Origin: Cellulomonas sp.
GTDB taxonomy: Bacteria > Actinomycetota > Actinomycetes > Actinomycetales > Cellulomonadaceae
Reading direction: 5' to 3'
Assembly (NCBI GenBank): GCA_031178805.1
Contig: JAPSIJ010000006.1
Span: 1-23,646 of the forward strand
DNA length: 23,646 nucleotides
Program-made: the position numbers and the translations under genes
Notes under the pieces: model-generated
Seen by the model: only the letters and a program-made list of their open reading frames with translations
Database searches by the model: none
What the model was told of the DNA's origin: nothing
Part shown: one piece after another, positions 13,585 to 20,892 of the stretch
Numbering within the stretch: the first letter of the stretch is position 1
Layout of the letters: every line of letters starts with the position of its first letter

Positions 13585-13590
13585 TAGGCT
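13585..13590 (+). promoter_or_regulatory. -10 element of a probable smpB promoter
   Basis: TAGGCT lies 40 nt before the smpB ATG, in the gap after the M23 gene. A strong Shine-Dalgarno AGGAGGA (13619-13625) sits 5 nt before the ATG. smpB may thus be transcribed both with ftsEX and on its own. A 7-bp inverted repeat GGTGGGC/GCCCACC (13559-13565, 13599-13605) encloses the element; its meaning is unclear. Confidence 0.35.
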
Positions 13591-13630
13591 GCTGCGTCGC
13601 CCACCCACCGCACCACCCAGGAGGATCGTC

Positions 13631-14101
13631 ATGGCCAAGCAGAGCGGACGGTCGCTGGTCGCGTCCAACCGCAAGGCGCGCCACGACTACCTCATCGAGG
13701 ACGTGTTCGAGGCCGGGGTCGTGCTGAGCGGGACCGAGGTCAAGGCGCTGCGCGCCGGCCGGGCCTCGCTGGTCGACGGCTGGTGCTCGATCGACGGCGG
13801 CGAGGCGTGGCTCGAGGGCGTGCACATCCCCGAGTACTCGCAGGGCACGTGGACCAACCACGCGCCGCGGCGCAAGCGCAAGCTGCTGCTGCACCGCGAC
13901 GAGATCGACCGCCTCGAGGCGAAGACGCGGGAGAAGGGCCAGACGATCGTCCCGCTCTCGCTGTACTTCCTGGACGGGCGCGCCAAGGTCGAGATCGCGC
14001 TGGCCCGCGGCAAGCGCGAGTACGACAAGCGGCAGGCGCTGCGCGAGCGGCAGGACAACCTCGAGGCGGTCCGCGCCATGCGGGAGAAGCGGGACCGCTG
14101 A
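13631..14101 (+). CDS. smpB: SsrA-binding protein SmpB
   Basis: SmpB binds tmRNA and brings it to stalled ribosomes for trans-translation. The 156-residue protein shows the family hallmarks: NRKARHDYLIEDVFEAGVVL, GTEVKALRAGRASLVDG, the NHAPRRKRKLLLH loop, IVPLSLYF and the basic C-terminal tail RERQDNLEAVRAMREKRDR, which fills the decoding centre. The optimal Shine-Dalgarno supports the ATG. The tmRNA gene ssrA, often next to smpB, is not in the 55-base gap downstream. Confidence 0.97.
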   Translation: MAKQSGRSLVASNRKARHDYLIEDVFEAGVVLSGTEVKALRAGRASLVDGWCSIDGGEAWLEGVHIPEYSQGTWTNHAPRRKRKLLLHRDEIDRLEAKTREKGQTIVPLSLYFLDGRAKVEIALARGKREYDKRQALRERQDNLEAVRAMREKRDR

Positions 14102-14108
14102 CCCGGCT

Positions 14109-14141
14109 GGGCCCGCCGGCCCGCCCCGGCCCGGCCGGCCC
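14109..14141. terminator. Possible GC-rich hairpin between smpB and the convergent DUF255 gene
   Basis: GGGCC-C-GCCGG (14109-14119) can pair with CCGGC-C-GGCCC (14131-14141) with one central C-C mismatch. The sequence is so C-rich on one strand that the fold is uncertain. Confidence 0.3.
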
Positions 14142-14156
14142 GCCCGTGCGCGCCGG

Positions 14157-16250
14157 TCAGGACAGCGCGGCCCGCAGCGTGCCGGGGTCCGTCGTCGGGC
14201 GGTCGCAGACGAAGCCGCGGCAGACGTAGGCGGCCGCGCGGCCCCCGACCAGCGGGCGGTCGCGCAGCAGCCCGACGGCGTCCGCGGAGGCGGCGACCTC
14301 GTCCGGGTCGCCCTGCGCGAGCACCAGCCCCGGCGCCGCCGAGCGCAGCGCCGTCCGGACGAGCGCCACCCGGCCCGGGTCGTCGGCCCGGCCCAGCACC
14401 GCGACCTCGCGCGGGCCGTCCAGCACCGCCTCGGCGGTGGCCAGCGCCCAGCCCACCGCCCGCGGGTGCCGGTGCGCGATCGACAGCGGCCCGGCGAGGG
14501 CGAGCTCCGCCGCCCGCCGGTCGCGGGCCGAGCCGGAGAGCGCGGCGCGCGCGAGCAGGGCGCCCGCGGCCGCGGACTGCCCGCCCGCCGACGGCCCGTC
14601 GGTGACGTCCGGGCGCGCGGACAGCCGGGCGACCACCGGGTCGGTCTGGTCGTCGGCGGTGTCGCGGAAGCCGTGGCCCGGGGCGCGGAACCGCGCGAGC
14701 ACCGTGTCCAGCAGGGCGCCGCCGCGCCCGGCCCAGTGCGGGTCGCCGGTCACCCCGGACAGCACCAGGAACGCCTCCGCCACCGCGGCGTAGTCGGCGA
14801 GGACGCCGGGGGCCGTGCCCACCGCGCCGTCGCGGGACGCGCGGACCAGCCGGGTCAGCCCGTCGCCGCCCTCGTGCAGGTGCACCTCGTCGAGCAGCCG
14901 GGCGGCGCCGACGGCCGCGGCGACCCACTCGCGGCGCTCGAACGCGGCGCCGGCCTCGGCGAGCGCGGCGACGGCGATGCCGTTCCACGCGGCGACGACC
15001 TTGTCGTCCCGGCCGGGCTGCGGCCGCCGGGACCGGGCGTCCAGCAGCGTGCGGCGCACCCGCTCGAACCGCAGCGGGTCGTCGGGGTCGGCGCGCAGCT
15101 GCAGCACCGAGGTGCCGGCCTCGAAGGTCCCGGCCGCCGTCACGCCGAACAGCTCCGCCGCCCAGGCCCCGTCCTCCGGGCCCAGCACCTCGGTGAGCGT
15201 GGCGGGCGTCCAGACGTACGTCGCGCCCTCGACGCCCTCGGTGTCGGCGTCCAGGGACGAGGCGAAGCCGCCCTCGGCCGTGCGCAGGTCCCGCAGCAGC
15301 CAGTCGGCGGTGCCCTCGACCACCCGCCGGGCGAGGTCCGACCCGGTCAGCCGCCACCACCGGGCGTAGACGCGCAGCAGCAGCGCGTTGTCCTCGAGCA
15401 TCTTCTCGAAGTGCGGCACCGTCCAGGTGCCGTCGACGGCGTACCGGGCGAACCCGCCGCCGACCTGGTCGGCCATCCCGCCGCGGGCCATCGCCTCCAG
15501 GGTGCCCTCGGCCATCCCGAGCGCGCGGTCGTCGCCGGTGCGCGCGGCCCGGCGCAGCAGCCACTCGAGCGTGGTGGACGGCGGGAACTTCGGCGCGCCG
15601 CCGAAGCCGCCGTGCTCGGCGTCGTACGTGCCCGCCAGCGCGTCCACGGCGAGCCCGGACACCTGCGCCACGGCGTCGAGGTCGAGCGCGGCGCCGTCGT
15701 CGTCGGCCGGGGGAGCCCCGGCCCCGGCGGTGCCGCCGGCGTCCGGCGCCGCGCCGCCGCCCAGGGCGGTGAGCAGCTCGGCGGCCCCGGCCCGGACGTC
15801 GTCGCGGCGCTCCCGCCACGTGCGGGACAGCGCGTCGAGCACCTGGCCGAACGAGGGCCGGCCGGCCACCGGGACCGGCGGGAAGTACGTGCCGCAGAAG
15901 AACGGGTCGCCCTCCGGGGTGGCGAACACCGTCATCGGCCAGCCGCCCTGCCCGGTCATCGCCTGGGTCGCGGCCATGTACGCCGCGTCCAGGTCGGGGC
16001 GCTCCTCGCGGTCGACCTTGACGTTGACGAACCGGCTGTTCATCACCGCGGCGACGGCGGGGTCCTCGAACGACTCGTGCGCCATCACGTGGCACCAGTG
16101 GCACGCCGCGTACCCGACGGACACCAGCAGGGGGACGTCCCGGCGGCGCGCCTCCGCGAACGCCTCCTCGCCCCACTCGTACCAGTCGACGGGGTTCTCG
16201 GCGTGCTGCCGCAGGTACGGGCTGGTGCTGCGGGCCAGGCGGTTCGGCAT
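14157..16250 (-). CDS. DUF255 thioredoxin-domain protein (YyaL/SPATA20 family)
   Basis: This 697-residue protein starts with a thioredoxin-like DUF255 domain (about 1-165) containing the pair C50/C53 in GYAACHWCHVMAHESF, then an all-helical (alpha/alpha)6-barrel region similar to N-acylglucosamine 2-epimerases and glycoside hydrolases (about 210-600). The family is widespread in bacteria and animals, but its biochemical role is not established; sugar binding or redox activity is proposed from the folds. The ATG at 16250 is chosen because MPNRLARSTSPYLRQHAENPVDW is the classic family N-terminus; a GTG at 16310 would add 20 unconserved residues. It is divergent from the rhamnose operon. Confidence 0.88.
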   Translation of the reverse strand: MPNRLARSTSPYLRQHAENPVDWYEWGEEAFAEARRRDVPLLVSVGYAACHWCHVMAHESFEDPAVAAVMNSRFVNVKVDREERPDLDAAYMAATQAMTGQGGWPMTVFATPEGDPFFCGTYFPPVPVAGRPSFGQVLDALSRTWRERRDDVRAGAAELLTALGGGAAPDAGGTAGAGAPPADDDGAALDLDAVAQVSGLAVDALAGTYDAEHGGFGGAPKFPPSTTLEWLLRRAARTGDDRALGMAEGTLEAMARGGMADQVGGGFARYAVDGTWTVPHFEKMLEDNALLLRVYARWWRLTGSDLARRVVEGTADWLLRDLRTAEGGFASSLDADTEGVEGATYVWTPATLTEVLGPEDGAWAAELFGVTAAGTFEAGTSVLQLRADPDDPLRFERVRRTLLDARSRRPQPGRDDKVVAAWNGIAVAALAEAGAAFERREWVAAAVGAARLLDEVHLHEGGDGLTRLVRASRDGAVGTAPGVLADYAAVAEAFLVLSGVTGDPHWAGRGGALLDTVLARFRAPGHGFRDTADDQTDPVVARLSARPDVTDGPSAGGQSAAAGALLARAALSGSARDRRAAELALAGPLSIAHRHPRAVGWALATAEAVLDGPREVAVLGRADDPGRVALVRTALRSAAPGLVLAQGDPDEVAASADAVGLLRDRPLVGGRAAAYVCRGFVCDRPTTDPGTLRAALS

Positions 16251-16365
16251 GCCCCCACTGTCGCGCGGTGCGGCCCCGGCCGCGACCGGGTGCGGGTCGA
16301 ATCGATTCACGCAGCCCGCTCGCCGCGCCGCGCCGGGCGGACGGACACAGTTCGGTCACGGCCTC

Positions 16366-16395
16366 TTGACGTGCGACCTCGGTCCCACCTACCGT
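16366..16395 (+). promoter_or_regulatory. Promoter of the rhamnose operon
   Basis: TTGACG (16366-16371) and TACCGT (16390-16395) are separated by 18 bp, the best -35/-10 pair in the window. Transcription would start near 16402, about 79 nt before the first gene, and just ahead of the operator. Confidence 0.5.
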
Positions 16396-16411
16396 TCCCA
16401 GCGTCTGGCGT

Positions 16412-16423
16412 TGAAACGTTCCA
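16412..16423. promoter_or_regulatory. LacI-family operator
   Basis: TGAAACGTTCCA is a near-perfect 12-bp palindrome (one mismatched pair) with the central ACGT and flanking TG/CA pattern typical of LacI/GalR operators. It begins about 10 nt downstream of the predicted transcription start, an ideal repressor site. No LacI-family gene is present in the window, so the regulator is encoded elsewhere, perhaps beyond the right edge. Confidence 0.55.
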
Positions 16424-16480
16424 CTCGCGTTCCGCACAGCCGGCCCGCCCCCGAGGGCCGATCCGACCAATGGAGGTCTG

Positions 16481-17806
16481 ATGCACACGACACCCCCCGC
16501 GCGCCGCCTGCGCGCGGTCGCCCTGCTCGCGGTGGGCGGCCTCGCCCTCACCGCCTGCTCCGCCGGCAGCCTGGGGTCCAGCGGCGACGACAGCGGCGAC
16601 GGCGTCACGCTGTCGATGCTGATCGACAACTCGGAGCAGTCGATGGTCCCGATGCAGGGCGTGATCGACGCGTTCCACGCCGAGCACCCGGACATCACCG
16701 TCGAGATGGAGACCCGGCCGCAGGGCTCGGAGGGCGACAACGTCCTCAAGACCCGGCTGGCCACGGGCGACATGACGGACCTGTTCCAGTACAACTCCGG
16801 TTCGCTGCTGCAGGCGCTGGACCCCGCCGGCAACCTGGTCCCGCTCACCGACGAGCCGTGGATCGACAGCGTGGACGACGCGTTCCTGCAGGCCGTGCAG
16901 AGCGGGGACGACTACTACGGCGCGCCGCAGAACCAGGCCAGCGCGGGCGGCGTGCTCTACAACACGCAGGTCTACGCCGACCTCGGCCTGGAGGTCCCGC
17001 TCACCTGGGACGAGTTCATGGCGAACAACGAGGCCATCAAGGCCGCGGGCATCGCGCCGGTGATCCAGTCCTACCAGGACACCTGGACGTCCCAGCTGTT
17101 CGTGCTGGCGGACTTCCACAACGTGCTGACCCAGAACCCGGACTGGGCCGAGGAGTACACGGCCAACGAGGCCAAGTACGTGGACGAGCCGGCGTTCGCC
17201 GGGTTCCGGCACCTGCAGGAGGTCGCCGACGCCGGCTACCTGAACAGCGACTTCGCCTCCATCAAGATGGAGGCGGCGCTCGACCAGGTGGCCACCGGCG
17301 CGGGCGCGCACTACCCGATGCTCACGTTCGCGATCGGCCCGATGGTCGCCGCGAACCCGGAGGCGGCCGAGGACGTCGGCTTCTTCGCGATGCCGGGGGA
17401 GGACGCCGGCGGCAACGGCCTGACGGTCTGGCCCACGGGCGGCATCTACATCCCGAAGTCCACCGAGGGCGAGGAGCTCGAGGCGGCCCGGACCTTCCTC
17501 GAGTTCCTGGTCTCGCCCGAGGGCTGCGACGCGCAGACCGCCGCGATGCCGCCGTCCGGCCCGTACCAGGTCGAGGGCTGCACGGTCCCGGACGACCTGC
17601 CCGCGGCGGTCGAGGACATGACGGCCTACTTCGAGGAGGGGAACACCAGCCCGGCGCTGGAGTTCCTGTCCCCGGTCAAGGGCCCGGCGCTCGAGCAGAT
17701 CATGGTCGAGGTGGGCTCCGGCATCCGCCCCGCGGCCGAGGCCGCGGCGCTCTACGACGAGGACGTCAAGAAGCAGGCCCAGCAGCTCGGCCTCGAGGGC
17801 TGGTGA
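16481..17806 (+). CDS. Extracellular sugar-binding lipoprotein of a CUT1 ABC importer (rhamnose operon)
   Basis: This 441-residue protein captures sugar outside the cell and hands it to the two permeases downstream. The signal peptide ends in the lipobox LTAC with lipidated C26. The mature part is a family 1 solute-binding protein (SBP_bac_1), with early strand TLSMLIDN, the stretch TRLATGDMTDLFQYNSGS and the later GGVLYNTQVYADLGL and PLTWDEFMAN motifs. GGAGG lies 4 nt before the ATG. Context says L-rhamnose or a rhamnose-containing oligosaccharide or glycoside; CUT1 systems more often carry oligosaccharides, so this is not settled. A large hairpin directly follows the stop. Confidence 0.9.
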   Translation: MHTTPPARRLRAVALLAVGGLALTACSAGSLGSSGDDSGDGVTLSMLIDNSEQSMVPMQGVIDAFHAEHPDITVEMETRPQGSEGDNVLKTRLATGDMTDLFQYNSGSLLQALDPAGNLVPLTDEPWIDSVDDAFLQAVQSGDDYYGAPQNQASAGGVLYNTQVYADLGLEVPLTWDEFMANNEAIKAAGIAPVIQSYQDTWTSQLFVLADFHNVLTQNPDWAEEYTANEAKYVDEPAFAGFRHLQEVADAGYLNSDFASIKMEAALDQVATGAGAHYPMLTFAIGPMVAANPEAAEDVGFFAMPGEDAGGNGLTVWPTGGIYIPKSTEGEELEAARTFLEFLVSPEGCDAQTAAMPPSGPYQVEGCTVPDDLPAAVEDMTAYFEEGNTSPALEFLSPVKGPALEQIMVEVGSGIRPAAEAAALYDEDVKKQAQQLGLEGW

Positions 17807-17811
17807 CCTGC

Positions 17812-17848
17812 CGGCGACCGGGCCCGGCGCACCCGGGCCCGGTCGCCG
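17812..17848 (+). terminator. Intercistronic hairpin between binding-protein and permease genes
   Basis: Arms 17812-17827 and 17833-17848 form a perfect 16-bp stem around a 5-nt loop, starting 5 nt after the binding-protein stop codon. No T-tract follows and the permease gene starts 22 nt later, so it is more likely a partial terminator or an mRNA 3'-end stabiliser than an operon end. This would give more binding protein than permease. Confidence 0.6.
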
Positions 17849-17870
17849 CCCGACCGGAAAGGGCGGTCCG

Positions 17871-18815
17871 ATGACGACCACCACCCCGACCTCCCCGCAG
17901 GCCGCCGCCGCGGCGCGGGCGGTCACCACCCGGCGGCCGGCGCCGCGGCACCGCGGCTACGCCCGGCGCACCTACCCGCTGTGGTTCTACGTCCCCGCCG
18001 CGATCGTGTTCGGCGTGCTGTTCGTGGTGCCGACGTTCGCGTCGTTCTACTTCAGCCTGACCCGCTGGACGATCTTCGACTCCGAGTTCATCGGGCTCGG
18101 CAACTTCCAGCAGTTCTTCTCCGAGCCCGCGCTGGTCAAGGGCCTGACGAACACCCTGGTGTTCGGCGTGGTCACGTCCGCCGGGAAGGTCGTGCTCGGC
18201 ATGGCCCTCGCGCTGCTGCTCACCGCGCCGGTCGTCGCCCGCGGCTACCTGCGGTCCGTGGTGTTCTTCCCGGTGCTGGTGTCCACCATCGGCGTCGGGC
18301 TGACCTTCCAGGTGCTGATGAACCCCACCGAGGGCCTGATCAACCGCGTCCTCGGCGCCGTGGGCGTCGACGGGCCCGCGTGGCTGGTCGACCCGAGCAT
18401 CGCGCTGCTGTCCGTGGCGGCGGTCGACGTGTGGAAGGGCCTCGGCCTGGCCGTGGTCATCTACATCGCCGGCATCGTGTCCATCCCGGCGGAGTACTTC
18501 GAGGCCGCGCGGGTGGACGGCGCCGGCTGGTGGCAGCAGTTCCGCAGCATCATCCTGCCGCTGTCGATGCCGGCCACCTCCACCGTGGTCCTGCTGTCCC
18601 TGATCGGCGGCCTGCGGTCCTTCGACCTGATCTGGGCGATGACCCGCGGCGGCCCGGGGTTCACCTCCGACACGATCGCCTCGGTGATCTACAAGCAGTA
18701 CCAGGCCGGGTTCTACGGGCTGTCCACGGCCGGCAACGTGGTGCTGTTCCTCGTCGTCGCGGCCCTGGCGTTCCCGCTGTCGCGGTACTTCAACCGGCGG
18801 GAGGTGAACCTGTGA
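17871..18815 (+). CDS. CUT1 ABC importer permease, MalF/UgpA type
   Basis: This 314-residue inner-membrane subunit has a basic Ala/Thr-rich cytoplasmic N-terminus (1-40), then about six helices (near 41-65, 95-118, 128-150, 175-198, 225-248, 283-303). The cytoplasmic EAA loop, EAARVDGAGWWQQFRSIILP starting at E211, is the docking site for the ATPase. It pairs with the overlapping permease gene. No ATPase gene is found in the operon; in actinobacteria a shared ATPase such as MsiK commonly serves CUT1 importers. Confidence 0.92.
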   Translation: MTTTTPTSPQAAAAARAVTTRRPAPRHRGYARRTYPLWFYVPAAIVFGVLFVVPTFASFYFSLTRWTIFDSEFIGLGNFQQFFSEPALVKGLTNTLVFGVVTSAGKVVLGMALALLLTAPVVARGYLRSVVFFPVLVSTIGVGLTFQVLMNPTEGLINRVLGAVGVDGPAWLVDPSIALLSVAAVDVWKGLGLAVVIYIAGIVSIPAEYFEAARVDGAGWWQQFRSIILPLSMPATSTVVLLSLIGGLRSFDLIWAMTRGGPGFTSDTIASVIYKQYQAGFYGLSTAGNVVLFLVVAALAFPLSRYFNRREVNL

Positions 18816-19639
18816 GGCGGCCCGGGGCCTGGCTGCTCGGCGGCGTGGGCATCGTGCTGACCACGGTGCTGTTCGTCGTGCCGTTCCTGTTCATCTTCCT
18901 GCAGGCCGGCAAGACGGCGGAGGAGGCCCGGCTGCTCGAGTTCTCCTGGCCCAGCGAGTGGGCGATCGTGGAGAACGTCCGCGCGGTGTTCGAGGCCCGC
19001 GACTACATGCTGGTGATCGCGTTCATCAACTCGACGATCCTCACGGTGGCCAGCGTCTCGGTCCTCGTGGTGCTCGGCTCGATGGTGGCCTTCGTCCTGC
19101 AGCGCCGCCGGTCCCGGCTGAACCCGGTGGTGGACTTCCTCATCCTGTCCGGCCTGATCATCCCGCCCGCGGTGGTCCCGACCATCTGGGTGCTGCAGGG
19201 GATGGGCCTGTTCCGGACGATGCTCGGGCTGGTGCTCGTCGAGGTCGCGTTCGGCATGGCGTTCGTCGTCCTGCTGATCCGGGCGTTCGTGTCCACCATC
19301 CCTCGGGACCTGGACGAGGCCGCGATCATCGACGGCGCGGGCCCCGTCCGGCTGTTCTTCCGGGTGATCCTGCCGCTGCTGAAGTCGGTGATCGTCACCG
19401 TGGTGGTGGTGCAGTCCGTGGCGGTGTTCAACGACTTCGCGAACCCGCTGTACTTCCTGCCCGGCGACGAGAACGCCACGGTGCAGCTCACGCTCTACAA
19501 CTTCCAGAGCCAGTACTCGACCCAGTACAACCTGCTCTTCACCAACATCCTGCTGATCACGATCCCGCCCCTGGTGATGTTCCTGTTCTTCAACAAGCGG
19601 ATCGTCGCGGGCATGACCGCCGGCGCGGTCAAGGGCTGA
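18812..19639 (+). CDS. CUT1 ABC importer permease, MalG/UgpE type
   Basis: This 275-residue partner permease has helices at about 8-30, 68-92, 105-130, 138-160, 185-205 and 243-262. Its EAA loop is EAAIIDGAGPVRLFFRVILP (from E169). The GTG at 18812 overlaps the previous stop (GTGA) and has GGGAGG 7 nt upstream; the much longer open frame extending back to 17981 is an out-of-frame shadow of the first permease. Together with the lipoprotein it forms the importer of the rhamnose operon. Confidence 0.92.
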   Translation: MRRPGAWLLGGVGIVLTTVLFVVPFLFIFLQAGKTAEEARLLEFSWPSEWAIVENVRAVFEARDYMLVIAFINSTILTVASVSVLVVLGSMVAFVLQRRRSRLNPVVDFLILSGLIIPPAVVPTIWVLQGMGLFRTMLGLVLVEVAFGMAFVVLLIRAFVSTIPRDLDEAAIIDGAGPVRLFFRVILPLLKSVIVTVVVVQSVAVFNDFANPLYFLPGDENATVQLTLYNFQSQYSTQYNLLFTNILLITIPPLVMFLFFNKRIVAGMTAGAVKG

Positions 19640-19663
19640 GCCCTCGTGAACGGAGTGACCCCC

Positions 19664-20830
19664 GTGGACCTGACCCCCCGCGCCCTGGACGTCCTGGGCC
19701 GCACCCGCATCGAGCTGCCCTCCTGGGCGTTCGGCAACTCCGGCACCCGGTTCCGGGTGTTCCCGTCGGCCGGCACGCCCCGGACGGTGCAGGAGAAGAT
19801 CGCCGACGCCGCCCAGGTGCACCGGTACACCGGCGCCGCGCCCACCGTGGCGCTGCACATCCCGTGGGACCGGGTGGACGACTACGGCGCCCTCGCGCGG
19901 TTCGCCGAGGACGCCGGCGTCCGGATCGGCACCATCAACTCGAACACGTTCCAGGAGGAGGACTACAAGTTCGGCTCCCTGGCCTCCCGCGACCCGGGCG
20001 TGCGCCGCAAGGCGGTCGACCACCACCTGGAGTGCCTCGAGGTGATGGCGGCCACCGGGTCCCGGGACCTGAAGATCTGGCTCGCCGACGGCACCAACTA
20101 CCCGGGCCAGGACGACATCCGGGCCCGGCAGGACCACGTCGCGGACTCGCTGGCCCAGATCTACGCGCAGCTGGGCCCGGAGCAGCGGCTGGTGCTCGAG
20201 TACAAGCTGTTCGAGCCGGCGTTCTACCACACCGACGTGCCCGACTGGGGCACGGCCTACGCGCACGTGGTGGCGCTGGGGGAGCGGGCCGTGGTCTGCC
20301 TGGACACCGGGCACCACGCCCAGGGCACGAACATCGAGTTCATCGTCGCCCAGCTGCTCCGGCTCGGCCGGCTCGGCGCGTTCGACTTCAACTCCCGGTT
20401 CTACGCGGACGACGACCTGATCGTCGGGGCGGCCGACCCGTTCCAGCTGTTCCGGATCCTCGCGGAGGTGGAGCGCGGCGGCGGCCTGGCACCCGGGTCC
20501 GACCTCGCGCTGATGCTCGACCAGTGCCACAACGTCGAGGACAAGGTGCCGGGGCAGATCCGGTCCGTGCTCAACGTCCAGGAGTCGCTGGCGAAGGTGC
20601 TGCTGATCGACCGCGACGCCCTCGACGCCGCGCAGCGCGCCGACGACGTGCTCGGGGCGAACCAGGTCCTGATGGACGCGTTCTGGACCGACGTCCGCCC
20701 GGCGCTCGCCGCGTGGCGCGCCGGGCGCGGGCTGCCGGAGGACCCGGCGCGCGCGTTCGCCGCCTCCGGCTACCTCGCCCGGATCGCCGACGAGCGCGTC
20801 GGCGGCACCCAGGCCGGCTGGGGCGCCTGA
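19664..20830 (+). CDS. rhaI: L-rhamnose isomerase (RhaI type)
   Basis: The enzyme converts L-rhamnose to L-rhamnulose in the cytoplasm. The 388-residue protein is a metal-dependent TIM barrel of the xylose-isomerase-like superfamily; it begins with the family hallmark IELPSWAFGNSGTRF. Likely metal ligands are E179 (LEYKLFEP), D214 and H217 (LDTGHHAQGTN) and D241 (FDFNSRFY). It is the RhaI form (as in Pseudomonas stutzeri and actinobacteria), not the E. coli RhaA form. GTG at 19664 is preferred because GGAG lies 8 nt upstream; GTG at 19646 would add six residues (MNGVTP). It follows the permease by 24 nt and precedes the aldolase fusion. Confidence 0.92.
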   Translation: MDLTPRALDVLGRTRIELPSWAFGNSGTRFRVFPSAGTPRTVQEKIADAAQVHRYTGAAPTVALHIPWDRVDDYGALARFAEDAGVRIGTINSNTFQEEDYKFGSLASRDPGVRRKAVDHHLECLEVMAATGSRDLKIWLADGTNYPGQDDIRARQDHVADSLAQIYAQLGPEQRLVLEYKLFEPAFYHTDVPDWGTAYAHVVALGERAVVCLDTGHHAQGTNIEFIVAQLLRLGRLGAFDFNSRFYADDDLIVGAADPFQLFRILAEVERGGGLAPGSDLALMLDQCHNVEDKVPGQIRSVLNVQESLAKVLLIDRDALDAAQRADDVLGANQVLMDAFWTDVRPALAAWRAGRGLPEDPARAFAASGYLARIADERVGGTQAGWGA

Positions 20831-20892
20831 CCCCCGCCGTCCGCCCGTCCGCAGCCGCGCCCACCCCGTCCCCGCCCGGAAGGAACCGCCCC

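Noticed and set aside
13559..13605. Inverted repeat GGTGGGC/GCCCACC as a terminator of the M23 gene
   Set aside because: The arms are 33 nt apart, enclose the smpB -10 element, and do not make a compact hairpin.
14102..14156. Looked for the tmRNA gene (ssrA) after smpB
   Set aside because: The gap is 55 bases, with no tRNA-like ends or tag-coding frame; the next gene is convergent.
17981..18811. Long upstream extension of the second permease frame
   Set aside because: It is an Arg-rich out-of-frame copy of the first permease; the GTG at 18812 with a Shine-Dalgarno sequence and GTGA overlap is the real start.
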